In this document: positions 25,645-34,342 of the stretch, one piece after another | Layout of the letters: each line of letters starts with the position of its first letter | How positions within the stretch are numbered: position 1 is the stretch's first letter | Assembly: GCA_022827625.1 (NCBI GenBank) | Contig: JAJEIE010000005.1 | Span: forward strand, 1-64,000 | DNA from: Candidatus Poribacteria bacterium | GTDB taxonomy: Bacteria; Poribacteria; WGA-4E; WGA-3G | Direction: 5' to 3' | DNA length: 64,000 bases | Translations under genes and position numbers: made by a program | Notes under the pieces: model-generated | The model's input: the letters and a program-made list of their open reading frames with translations, nothing else | What the model was told of the DNA's origin: nothing | The model's database searches: none

Positions 25645-28600
25645 TCATTCGCGTGCCTCCACAATCGCAATTTCCTTTTCCGTTAAATTATACAATTCAT
25701 ACACCAGAGTATCAATCTCATTTTCAAGGTCGGAGGTGTCCGAATCGGGGTCGGTGTGTTTAGCAGTAATAATTTTTTCAACCAGCGTTTCCATTTCTGT
25801 AACAAAGCGTTGATTTGCTTCCGTGATAGGTGGAACAGGAAAGTTTTTCATAAACTCACTTTTAAACCTGACTCCTTTTGCACCTAAATAACCACCCGCA
25901 TAGTAATTCTTGAATGCGAAAAGAAAGAACTGTGAGTTTAATATACCGAGCAAGTAAGGCAGATTTTTGCCTGTCAACATCCGAGTTGTATCAAGTGAAT
26001 AGAATTTGTTTTTATCAATAATAAAACTCCCTTCCTTTGCCATTTCTTGCCACACAATCTTTTCCTTTTCAAATTCGGAGTAGTAAGCACAAGCTCTGAG
26101 ATTCCACCAATTTTCACCTTGATCATCTCTGTTCAAGAGCCCTTTACCTTTCGTTTTTATAATTCCCGAGTTCATCTGTTTTGCTAAGGTTTCAAGGTGG
26201 TTGAAGATAGCAGGATAATCTCTTGGAATATCCAGATCGTAACCCGTTGCAAGTAAGTATAATCCTGCTTGCTTAGTATGGTAGCGTTCAATATCACGTC
26301 CGCGTAGGAGTGGTTTGATGATTTCAGCAGACTTTGGGTCTTGTGTTATGAGCTCTTTACGTTTTGTCTCGTCTATGATGAATGCCTCATTACAACCTGT
26401 CACAATCCCACGATAGATGTTTATATCCCAGTCCTTAAGGAGTATACCTATATCCTCTATTTTGCGTTTCAAGTTAAGTTCAGCAGATGAGAGTATCGCC
26501 CACGGTTCACCCTTAGCGGGCATCTCCATCGTCGCGCCATTATCGGTCAGATACTGCGAAATGTCATCAGTCTGTTTGTCAAAGTCTGCTCTGATAGATA
26601 CACCGCTAAAGGTATCAGGGACATCAGAAACGGCGTTTTGGAATAGCAAGATGTTCGTGTCTACAGTGGCATCAAACACATCTGGTCCCATATCCAGTAA
26701 TTGAACGGGTTGGGTGTGTGCGATAAAATAGTCTCTCAACTTTTTGCCATACCCGGCGCGCATCCATTTATTGGAAGTGATAAAACAGACATATCCGTTG
26801 TTTTTCAAAAGTTGATTCGCTTTTTCATAGAACAGACAGTAAATATCACCTGTACGGGCGAAGGTATCAAAACCTTTATCTTGGTAAAGATTTCCAAGTC
26901 TACCACCTTCCTTTTGCAATTGTATATATGGCGGATTGCCAATCACTACATCAAAACCTTCCGAGACTCCAAACATCCATTCAGCGTCAAACCAACCAGC
27001 AGTAGCGTTCTGGTCGTAGGGATCCCACTTAGCAATCTTCTGGGCATCATCGGCGGGCATGCCGATACTCTTTAATTCGATTGCCAATTCGCTACGGAGT
27101 TCCGTATCCTTCTGCTTGCATGTGCGTTTCTGCTGGCGAGTGGTGGCGTGGAAATGTCGTTCGCGGTTGTCGCTCAATTCACGTTCCAAATTCTGTGCTT
27201 TTTGGCTCGTCAGTGTCCGTTCCCCTTTAAGCCCTATCAGTGTGTTTGCAGCAATAAAGCGCGTCTCCAAATTCGGCAACGGTTTTATACCGAAGTTCTC
27301 TGCGTTTCTGTCAGGTTCCTGCTCAATGGCAAGGGAGATGAAAAAGCGGAGTTTGGCGATTTGGCACGCCACGGATTGGATGTCTACACCGAAGATGCTG
27401 TTCTGAATCAGGTACAACTTCCGTCCGAAGTCAGAATCCCGGTAGCGTTTGAAGGTCTCGTCAATTTCAAGGAGTTCCTCACGCCGGGTTTGGTCGTCTT
27501 GCGTATCATACGCGACTTCGGTTCGCTGAAGTGCGCGTTCCTTCTGAAGTCGTTCCCATCGGGTGTTATCCGGGTCAAGTCGCCGTAGTGCGAGCGTGAG
27601 TTTGTGGAGCATCCCCATAGGAAACGCACCGGAACCGACTGCGGGATCCAGTATCTTGAGTTCGGAAATGGCGCGAACAATTGCGTCCGTCTCAACATCG
27701 TCAAACCATTCACTGGCATCATCAAAGGCTTGGGCATAGTCGAGGAGGTAGTGTAACCGTTCATCCCAGAGTTTTGCATCACTATCAGTTGGGTTACACT
27801 TTTGGGAGAGCGTAGCGACTAACGCTTCCTCTACCATATAGTCGACGATGGCGCGTGGGGTGTAGTAGGAACCCGTCTGTTTGCGGACGGTTGCGCCGGT
27901 TTCGGGGTTGTAGGCGGCGAGTAGGTTTTCAAACACCCTACCGAGCAGTTCGGGGTCTAATGCCACCTCCTGCTCTATCGGTGTGTTCTCCTCAACGGTG
28001 AATTTGTAGTGTTCCAGTAGGGGAATCAAGCCTTGCTGTGTATCAAAAAAGAGACGGTTGGGGATGGATAACTTCTTGTACTGATTATCCGAAAAACAGT
28101 CGATTCGGTAACTCTCGTCACCTGTCGCTTCCCAACTGTCCAGACAATCGAATAAGCCGCCGTTGATGAACGGCGTTTTGGCAAAGAGTGCCAGCAGTGT
28201 ATCAGGATCGCGCATCTGTGTTTTGTAGCGGTAGCGTGAGAAATCGCGATTTGTGGCGTAGTTTTCCCTGCTAAAACTACGTTTGTCGATTTCGGTGTTG
28301 AGTGTAGCGAAAAAGAGGTTTTGTAGGACGGCGCGGTAGTAGGCATCGCCGTCATCAAAGTCGTTTTCTGTCAGTAGGTCTTGGATTTGTGATTTGTTGA
28401 ACAAGGCATCTGCTACCAATCCTTTTTCTTTAATAAACCAGATAAAGAGCAGACGCGTGATGAGGCGGATGATATGCTCCTCCGGTTTTATGACGCGGTT
28501 TTCGTCTGTTGGGAACTTGGCTTCCGCGACTGCCCATTCAAACCACGCAAACAGTTTTCGATAGAACTGCTTGTTGAGTTCTTCGGTGTCGAGTTTGGCG

Positions 28601-29244
28601 AGCCATGCTGCAAGCAGACCGTCGAAGTTTTTCGGTTTGTTGTTGGCATCCATCCACGCTGCGCATACTTCCAGTGAGAGTTCGGAGAGGATGTCGAGAT
28701 GTGCGCGATGCGGATTGTTAAGGCGGATGTCCTTGATGAGGGTGACTTGTCCGAGGACATCAAGATTCAGGTCGTTTTGGTTTGGACGGCGATCGGTAAA
28801 GCCTATCGTCAGGTGATTTGCAACACGGAATAAAACGACAGTGGGTGCTAAGAGTCGTTTGTTGATCTCTCGTGTGAACTCGGCGTATTGGGTTCGCGAG
28901 TAGGTGTTATCTTTGAGTTCGACTGTGCAGAAAAGAAAACTGTCTGTCCAGCCTTTATCGAAAGCGTCTGACTCGAAAAGCGTTTGCCGTGCGTCATCTG
29001 TGATTTCGTCGCTTGTAAACTGGAAGACGAGCTTTACGGATTCGACGTTGTTTCGGAATGCTTGTTCTGTTTTGGTGTTAGGGGTGGGTGCCGGAAATTG
29101 TTGAATGAAATCGTCTACGGAGCCGGAGAGTTTGAGGGTGCGTTCGCTTTGGTAACCGAGTGTCGCTAAGAGATTTTTTGATTTTTCTAAGAGGTCGCCG
29201 GTGGGCATTGTCGCGAGAACGTATTTGATTGTCTCTTTGTTCAT
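25645..29244 (-). CDS. Eco57I/PglX-type N6-adenine methyltransferase, large single-chain
   Basis: 1199 residues from ATG 29244 (GAGGAG just upstream; an upstream GTG at 29280 lies in a repeat and is unlikely). SAM motif I LDPAVGSGAF at about 532-541, SYYTPRAIVDYMV before it, catalytic NPPY (GNPPYIQL) near 770, and then a TaqI-like target-recognition region (GNLYQ through IVTGCNEAFI and YYAGGYLGAKGVRFKSEF). The N-terminal 450 residues have no obvious nuclease motif. This is the methylase class used by Type IIG and BREX-like systems. The adjacent PLD/SNF2 protein could supply cutting or translocation. The last codons and the stop come from a repeat arm. Confidence 0.88.
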   Translation of the reverse strand: MNKETIKYVLATMPTGDLLEKSKNLLATLGYQSERTLKLSGSVDDFIQQFPAPTPNTKTEQAFRNNVESVKLVFQFTSDEITDDARQTLFESDAFDKGWTDSFLFCTVELKDNTYSRTQYAEFTREINKRLLAPTVVLFRVANHLTIGFTDRRPNQNDLNLDVLGQVTLIKDIRLNNPHRAHLDILSELSLEVCAAWMDANNKPKNFDGLLAAWLAKLDTEELNKQFYRKLFAWFEWAVAEAKFPTDENRVIKPEEHIIRLITRLLFIWFIKEKGLVADALFNKSQIQDLLTENDFDDGDAYYRAVLQNLFFATLNTEIDKRSFSRENYATNRDFSRYRYKTQMRDPDTLLALFAKTPFINGGLFDCLDSWEATGDESYRIDCFSDNQYKKLSIPNRLFFDTQQGLIPLLEHYKFTVEENTPIEQEVALDPELLGRVFENLLAAYNPETGATVRKQTGSYYTPRAIVDYMVEEALVATLSQKCNPTDSDAKLWDERLHYLLDYAQAFDDASEWFDDVETDAIVRAISELKILDPAVGSGAFPMGMLHKLTLALRRLDPDNTRWERLQKERALQRTEVAYDTQDDQTRREELLEIDETFKRYRDSDFGRKLYLIQNSIFGVDIQSVACQIAKLRFFISLAIEQEPDRNAENFGIKPLPNLETRFIAANTLIGLKGERTLTSQKAQNLERELSDNRERHFHATTRQQKRTCKQKDTELRSELAIELKSIGMPADDAQKIAKWDPYDQNATAGWFDAEWMFGVSEGFDVVIGNPPYIQLQKEGGRLGNLYQDKGFDTFARTGDIYCLFYEKANQLLKNNGYVCFITSNKWMRAGYGKKLRDYFIAHTQPVQLLDMGPDVFDATVDTNILLFQNAVSDVPDTFSGVSIRADFDKQTDDISQYLTDNGATMEMPAKGEPWAILSSAELNLKRKIEDIGILLKDWDINIYRGIVTGCNEAFIIDETKRKELITQDPKSAEIIKPLLRGRDIERYHTKQAGLYLLATGYDLDIPRDYPAIFNHLETLAKQMNSGIIKTKGKGLLNRDDQGENWWNLRACAYYSEFEKEKIVWQEMAKEGSFIIDKNKFYSLDTTRMLTGKNLPYLLGILNSQFFLFAFKNYYAGGYLGAKGVRFKSEFMKNFPVPPITEANQRFVTEMETLVEKIITAKHTDPDSDTSDLENEIDTLVYELYNLTEKEIAIVEARE

Positions 29245-29571
29245 GTTCTCCTCAATTTTTTCTGAATCTCGGATTAGCACGGATTTGTCAGATTTCGCGG
29301 ATTATAGGGTTTTTGTGTAATGGCGTTTTGTTGTCTGCAGTCAAACCGATTTACAGTGAAATCTGAGCACTTCTTGGTACGACGGGCAATGAATTGCCCT
29401 ACTACGAACGGATGTTTGTTAACGGATAAGTGTCTACATAATTCTAAGTTTTACTGTAATAAACGAGGATAAAATCCGCGAAATCTGGGTCATCCGCGTC
29501 AATCCGCGATTCAGACAATACGCATAGTCTTCATTCGTAAAAAAACACGTTGACTGTGCTTATATTGACAC
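29245..29571. repeat. Spacer bounded by inverted CCGCGGAT-type repeats (copies E and F), containing a CTAC-tailed palindrome
   Basis: Copy E (29262-29305, GAATCTCGGATTAGCACGG) faces copy F (29471-29515, AATCCGCGAAATCTGGG ending GATTCAG). Within lies GGGCAAT (29384-29390), GA, ATTGCCC (29393-29399), TACTACGAACGG. No gene. Confidence 0.65.
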
Positions 29572-29925
29572 CTATGAGGCAATTGCGGAACTCTCTTTAG
29601 TATCTTCAAGATGTAGATTTGTAGTTGACAGTAGTGCCGATAGTTGACATCCAAGCGCATTAAGAATGGTCATAAGCGTGTCAATCTTTGGTATTTCCGT
29701 TCTATCCAACACTTTCGATAGGAGGCATGGTTCAATGTTTATTTTTTTGGCGAGTTCGGAAATTCCGCCCTGCGCTTCAGCGACATACTGGAGAGCCAAC
29801 TGAATTGTGGTGAGATTCCCGTGAATCTGATACTCTTCCATGACTGCGTCGAGAAAACCGATCACATCTTCTTTTTCGGTGAGTTGTTCAATGAGAAAAG
29901 CATGCCATGTTCCGTAAACTTTCAT
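29572..29925 (-). CDS. HigA-like addiction-module antitoxin (HTH)
   Basis: 117 residues from ATG 29925, chosen because GGAGAGG lies just upstream; the frame is open to 29955. The region LTTIQLALQYVAEAQGGISELAKKINIEPCLLSKVLDRTEIPKIDTLMTILNALGCQLSALL is the XRE-type helix-turn-helix of the COG3636 antidote family. Its ATG overlaps the stop of a short upstream reading frame whose peptide looks like the end of the matching toxin, so the normal toxin-then-antitoxin order is preserved but the toxin is lost. It may now regulate the island. Confidence 0.8.
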   Translation of the reverse strand: MKVYGTWHAFLIEQLTEKEDVIGFLDAVMEEYQIHGNLTTIQLALQYVAEAQGGISELAKKINIEPCLLSKVLDRTEIPKIDTLMTILNALGCQLSALLSTTNLHLEDTKESSAIAS

Positions 29926-29991
29926 CGTTTGTCCCTCTCCTTGTATTCCTTCCAATAGTTTTTTGCGCGTTCAATATAGAGTTCAACAGAA
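29922..29991 (-). pseudogene. C-terminal stub of a RelE/HigB-type toxin
   Basis: The frame directly upstream of the antitoxin reads YIERAKNYWKEYKERDKR then TGA, overlapping the antitoxin ATG as toxin genes usually do. AKNYWKEYKER resembles the end of COG3657-type killer proteins. Upstream of it the sequence changes to a CTAC-tailed palindrome (29992-30014), so the remaining roughly 80 codons are gone. This is inference from a short stretch. Confidence 0.5.
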
Positions 29992-30014
29992 CACAAACTA
30001 ACAGTTTGTGCTAC
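29992..30014 (+). repeat. CTAC-tailed palindromic repeat, AACTAACAGTT type
   Basis: CACAAACT (29992-29999), AAC, AGTTTGTG (30003-30010), CTAC (30011-30014). It lies exactly at the broken edge of the toxin stub. A sister copy with altered stem is at 20385-20406. Confidence 0.7.
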
Positions 30015-30098
30015 ATAAGAGAGGTATACAATCAGAAATGGTAGAATCAAGACCTGTACAAAACTTTGGAATATGATACCATACGTGAGAATGAAAAG

Positions 30099-33000
30099 TC
30101 AAGATTGTTGGTTTGTGATGATTAGCCATGTTACTAATTCAAAATCGCTGGCGTCTCTGGGAGTTTCGGAGGCGACTGGCAATCTGAAACCGCGGGTGCC
30201 ATCTCGTCCTATGCTTTTGGTTTGGGTTTTTTGATGGGAGCGTGTGATGTGCGCAATGACGGCGTTCAGCAGTTTGTTGTAGACTCCCATGTTCTTGCCG
30301 TGTTGGGTCTCTTGGTCGAATTGGAGACACAATTCTGACAACGTATGGCTTTTTCCGACAGCGGACGCTTCAAATAGGTCTAACACCTGTTTGGCGTTTG
30401 TGCAACCGTAACGGATGTCGCCGTTTTTGCGGATGTAGACTGTGTAATAGGGATAGATTGGACTGGGTGTCTTTTTCTCTTTATCCGTTGTGGTGTTAAG
30501 CTGCTGAAGGAAGAAGATAATCCCGGTTTCTGTTGGATTGTTTTCGTTGGTGGTGACGGCGTACGCACCCTTTGGTGTGGCTTCTAATTCAGCCCTGTTC
30601 CTTTCGAGATACTTTAGGAGCTGCGCGAAGAAGTAGTCGAACGTAAAATCGCTCATAACGACACCATCAGAGAGGTCGTCAAGGTCTAAGACATCTTCAC
30701 GGAGCTGCTTCAATTGCGCGTCACGAAAATTGAGTTCCATCTGTGCTTGTTCGTAGGTGAAGTCGTTCAACGGATCGTCATCGCCACTGGCGGCTGCGTC
30801 TGCGAGTGCCATGCGAGATTCTACACGGGTCTGTAAACGGAGATACACCTCCATGTCTTCGGTGGGCCAGTAGTTAATCATCTTTATAGAAGTGTTACGA
30901 CTCCCAATGCGATCTATACGACCAAAGCGTTGGATAATACGGACAGGGTTCCAGTGGATGTCGTAGTTGAGGACGGTATCACAATCCTGAAGGTTTTGTC
31001 CTTCTGAGATACAGTCCGTGGCGATGAGAAGGTCTATTCCATCAGCGGTATTGTCAGCACCGATTCGCGCCCGTGGGGCGAAGTTGTTCAAGATAGCGTT
31101 AAAGTTGTTTTGTCCGCAGGTGGTTTGTGTACTGTCTCCAGAGACCATCGCCGTATTCAGATTTAATTCCGTCGCGAGACCCAACAGTTCTTTGTAAAGA
31201 TAGACAGCGGTATCCTTAAAGGTCGTAAAAACCAGCATCTTACGGTTGGCATTTTGTGCTTTTGTGCGAATATGTGCCTTGATTGAATCGAGTTTACCGT
31301 CTCGTTCAGGCGTGATGGCTCTGACTTTATCCCACGCAGCGGTTAACGTCTGTTTGTCCTTGAGGAGATCTTGCTTCCAGCCGGTACAATCCAACTCACG
31401 GAGATGATAGGGATTGCGGGCGCGATTGATTAGAAATTCTTCATCGTCATCGTCTTCATCGGGTAAGATGTCGGCTTGTGCGTCCTGTATACGCGGGTGC
31501 TGTTGGTACTTCTCGATCTTTTCCAGCATATCGTCAATTTTGCCGACAGTGCGTTCAAGCGTCTCCGAGAGGGCGTGTGCGGAACTCTCCAAACGCTTGA
31601 GGAAGTTGGTTTGCATCATCCCGATGAGGAACCGTTCACGGTCTTCTTGGTTGAAACGGAATTTCTGTTTCTCAACCGCCAATCGCTGTTTCGCTTTCTC
31701 ACTGGTAACGTAGCTGGACGGTCTATAGATAGAAAGTGCGAATTCACCAATCTGATCCGCCAACGCTTTATAGGAGAGTTCACCTGTCAAATCGGTGGGT
31801 GGATGGCAATTCTCCGGTTTTTCTGGTGTCGGAAAGTCACCAATCCGTTCAATTTCGTCGGCATAGAATTTCTTAATGTGCCGTCGGGAACGGGCAATAG
31901 AGACACCGCCGAGGAGTTGAAAGAAATCGGCACCGAGTGCCTCCAACAACTTCGCTTTGTCTCTTTTGGCATTTCCGTTGCTGTCTTCTTCCCATGTTTT
32001 AAACGCCTTTTGTGCTTGTCGGAGCAGTGAACCGATATTACCGATGCCCAGACTATCCCTGAAGACGTCCTCTCGCTTTTCGGTCATCAGATAGATTTGA
32101 TTGCGGAGGTCTATGAGTGAAGTGTTGACAGGGGTCGCCGATAGCATTAGGACCTTTGTTTTTGTGCCTTCCTTGATAACCTCTTCTAAGAGACGAGAAT
32201 AACGGGTATGGCGGCGGTTGCCATCTTTGTCCTCACGAGGTTTGCTGTCGTTTCGGAAGTTGTGGGATTCGTCAATCACGATCAGATCGAAATTCCGCCA
32301 ATTGAAATTTTCTAAATTGACCCCACCAGCGTCACCGGTGTAGCGCGAAAGGTCGGTGTGTGCAAGGAGTGTGTAACCGAACTTGTCATCAAGGAACGGG
32401 TTGGTGTCTTGCGAATTGTATGCGGGATAGCGTGCCCAATTGTCTTGCAGTTTCTTGGGGCATAACACCAGCACGCGCTCATTTCGTAACTCAAAGAATT
32501 TAATAACGGCGAGTGCTGTGTAGGTTTTTCCCAATCCTACGCTATCTGCCAATATACAGCCGTTGTGACGCAACAGACGGGCGATTACGCTTTTGGCACC
32601 CTCTTTCTGGAAATCGTACAACGTTTTCCAAATTTCCCTGTCGTACAGATGTGTATCCTCAAGGGTCTGTTCGTTGGTTTTTCGGGTTTCAATCTCATCA
32701 CGGAAGAGTTCGTAGAGGGTTTTGTAGTAGATGCGCTCAGGTGCGTGGTCTCTTCCTATCTGTTCTAACTTGGCAAGGACTTGCTCCTTGACATCTTCAA
32801 CGAGTTTATCGTTATGCCAGAGTTCGTCAAACCACGCCTTGAGGTCGGTTCGGTCGCGATCGTCACGCACCTCAAGATTAAGTTCAATGTTGCTGTTATT
32901 TGAACTGAGTCCGAGTCCGCGCATCGTAAAGTTGGAGCTGCCGAGAATTGCTTTGTCAACGCCGTTGTTGGTGATATGGTACATTTTCCCGTGTATCAGA

Positions 33001-33365
33001 TTTGATTCGCGGGTTGTGCGGATTTCTACCTTCTCTTCTATCCATTTGGCGCACGCTTTGGCAATCGGTTTCTGTCGGAGTTGCTGGTTGAGTTGTAAGC
33101 CTGTATCTGTTATATCAAACGCTTTTGTATCTGTATTATTCGGATCCATACGTTTGACAAAATCAGGGTCACCAAAGAGAAAACGGAGTTCCTCTATTTT
33201 GTTGAGGGAGTGTTGCATCTTTTCATAGGCATAGATGGTGAAGTAGGCGGATACGATGGAGAGTGCGGAACCGTTCTTAATTTCCTGTTCTAAGAAGTCG
33301 TGGACTGTTTCACGGAGCAGGTTATCTCTAATACCAGATTTTATGGATGCGTTTTTGTTTGACAT
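30099..33365 (-). CDS. PLD-nuclease/SNF2-helicase fusion (HepA-like)
   Basis: 1088 residues. An N-terminal phospholipase-D-like module has HGKMYHI (near 124) and GSSNFTMRG (140-149), one HKD-type half site. The SNF2/DEAD-like ATPase follows: ADSVGLGKTYTA (Walker A, near 275), VIDESHNFRND (DESH, near 363), LSATPVNTS and the C-terminal RecA motifs ATDCISEGQNLQ and RFGRIDRIGS (near 815). The order is PLD, RecA1, helical insert, RecA2, long C-tail. Such PLD-SNF2 proteins occur beside Eco57I/PglX methylases in defence islands. It should translocate on DNA and perhaps cut it. The ATG lacks a strong ribosome site. Confidence 0.88.
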   Translation of the reverse strand: MSNKNASIKSGIRDNLLRETVHDFLEQEIKNGSALSIVSAYFTIYAYEKMQHSLNKIEELRFLFGDPDFVKRMDPNNTDTKAFDITDTGLQLNQQLRQKPIAKACAKWIEEKVEIRTTRESNLIHGKMYHITNNGVDKAILGSSNFTMRGLGLSSNNSNIELNLEVRDDRDRTDLKAWFDELWHNDKLVEDVKEQVLAKLEQIGRDHAPERIYYKTLYELFRDEIETRKTNEQTLEDTHLYDREIWKTLYDFQKEGAKSVIARLLRHNGCILADSVGLGKTYTALAVIKFFELRNERVLVLCPKKLQDNWARYPAYNSQDTNPFLDDKFGYTLLAHTDLSRYTGDAGGVNLENFNWRNFDLIVIDESHNFRNDSKPREDKDGNRRHTRYSRLLEEVIKEGTKTKVLMLSATPVNTSLIDLRNQIYLMTEKREDVFRDSLGIGNIGSLLRQAQKAFKTWEEDSNGNAKRDKAKLLEALGADFFQLLGGVSIARSRRHIKKFYADEIERIGDFPTPEKPENCHPPTDLTGELSYKALADQIGEFALSIYRPSSYVTSEKAKQRLAVEKQKFRFNQEDRERFLIGMMQTNFLKRLESSAHALSETLERTVGKIDDMLEKIEKYQQHPRIQDAQADILPDEDDDDEEFLINRARNPYHLRELDCTGWKQDLLKDKQTLTAAWDKVRAITPERDGKLDSIKAHIRTKAQNANRKMLVFTTFKDTAVYLYKELLGLATELNLNTAMVSGDSTQTTCGQNNFNAILNNFAPRARIGADNTADGIDLLIATDCISEGQNLQDCDTVLNYDIHWNPVRIIQRFGRIDRIGSRNTSIKMINYWPTEDMEVYLRLQTRVESRMALADAAASGDDDPLNDFTYEQAQMELNFRDAQLKQLREDVLDLDDLSDGVVMSDFTFDYFFAQLLKYLERNRAELEATPKGAYAVTTNENNPTETGIIFFLQQLNTTTDKEKKTPSPIYPYYTVYIRKNGDIRYGCTNAKQVLDLFEASAVGKSHTLSELCLQFDQETQHGKNMGVYNKLLNAVIAHITRSHQKTQTKSIGRDGTRGFRLPVASETPRDASDFELVTWLIITNQQS

Positions 33366-33397
33366 AGATGCTTCTGTTTATGGTGTTGTCTATAATG

Positions 33398-34015
33398 CTA
33401 ATCAGAAAATGTGACGCGTTCGTAGATTTCCCGTAAAGGCAGTTCGCATTGGATGGAGGGGAGTGATAAAATTTCCTCAAGCTCTCGGCAGTCGGTGAAA
33501 ATCCAGCCCTTTCCAGTAACGGGGACACTTTCCTGTTTTTCTTGGCGGCGGTAGTGTTCAACAAGGACTTTGTCTTGGGCGACGAGGACATATTCCTGCA
33601 ACGACGCGAGTTGTCGGTAATGTCCGAATTTTTCACCGCGATCATAAGCCTCGGTTGAGGGTGAGAGGACTTCTACGAGAATAATGGGGTTAAGGAGTAT
33701 GTCAAAGACATCGTCTTCAAAACGAGGTTCTTCACAAACGATGACGACATCTGGATAAAAATAAGATTTTGCTGCGGGAATACTAACACGCATTTCGTTA
33801 GCGAAAACAGAATTTGTAGTGCCTTTCAAGCGCGTGTGGAGTTCACCAGCGATATTGCCTGTAATAAGATTATGTGCCCGGTTAGGACTGGACCTTGGGA
33901 TTATTTTACCATTGACGTATTCACTCCTGACTGTTTCAGCGTCAGGAATTGCTTTGCGTTCAAAAGTAATGTATTCCTCGGGTGTGAGGCGTGTTTGTGC
34001 TGCAGGGGTTGCCAT
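33398..34015 (-). CDS. Uma2-family (DUF820) putative endonuclease
   Basis: 205 residues. Uma2 family signature: RSEYVNGKII, HNLITGNIAGELHTRL, SYFYPDVVIVCEEP (PD of the PD-(D/E)XK core), PIILVEVLSPSTEAYDRGEKFGHYRQLASLQEYVLV. The ExK-like element is E-V in LVEVLS followed by the conserved R-x-x-K stretch, as in the family. The function of Uma2 proteins is uncertain; they are abundant in cyanobacteria and Poribacteria and show a restriction-endonuclease fold. GGAGG precedes the ATG. It is 32 nt upstream of the helicase gene and may be cotranscribed. Confidence 0.87.
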   Translation of the reverse strand: MATPAAQTRLTPEEYITFERKAIPDAETVRSEYVNGKIIPRSSPNRAHNLITGNIAGELHTRLKGTTNSVFANEMRVSIPAAKSYFYPDVVIVCEEPRFEDDVFDILLNPIILVEVLSPSTEAYDRGEKFGHYRQLASLQEYVLVAQDKVLVEHYRRQEKQESVPVTGKGWIFTDCRELEEILSLPSIQCELPLREIYERVTFSD

Positions 34016-34342
34016 GATTGTCCTCCGAGAGTTTACTGAATAATTTGCATTATAGCGTAATTCTGAAAGGATGTCAAGGCGGGCAGGGCATTCTTAGGAT
34101 TATTCGATTTTGTGATTTTTGGCACGTTGTATGAATAGGAAGGTTGTGAACGGGAGGTTGATCGGATAGTAAAGCGCGCGAAACCGAAATCCTGGAACGC
34201 ACAACGTGCGATGAATCGCACTACTACAAACGGTTTCGATTGCCACAAAGATTTTACTGCACGGAACTGCTCAATTTGTGCTATACTATCTACAGAAACT
34301 GAAAGCATTCTGCTGTTTGCAGCGTAATTTGGAGGAGGCTAT
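34016..34342. repeat. Divergent spacer with a CTAC-tailed palindrome nested in longer arms
   Basis: GTGCGAT (34206-34212), GA, ATCGCAC (34215-34221), TACTACAAACGG, enclosed by CGAAACCG (from 34179) and CGGTTTCG (to 34238). The left part serves as leader of the Uma2 gene, the right part carries the lactonase promoter. No gene. Confidence 0.65.
34279..34287 (+). promoter_or_regulatory. Extended -10 promoter for the SMP-30 gene
   Basis: TGCTATACT is an extended -10 (TG-n-TATACT). No good -35 box sits at the usual distance. Transcription would start near 34294 and leave a 50-nt leader ending in GGAGGAGG before the ATG. Confidence 0.45.

Noticed and set aside
27408-27782. Minus-strand frame inside the large methylase gene
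   Set aside because: Same-strand, other-frame shadow in a protein with clear motifs; no family features.
29245-29280. GTG start of the large methylase at 29280
   Set aside because: These 12 codons lie in the repeat arm (copy E). ATG 29244 has a GAGGAG site.
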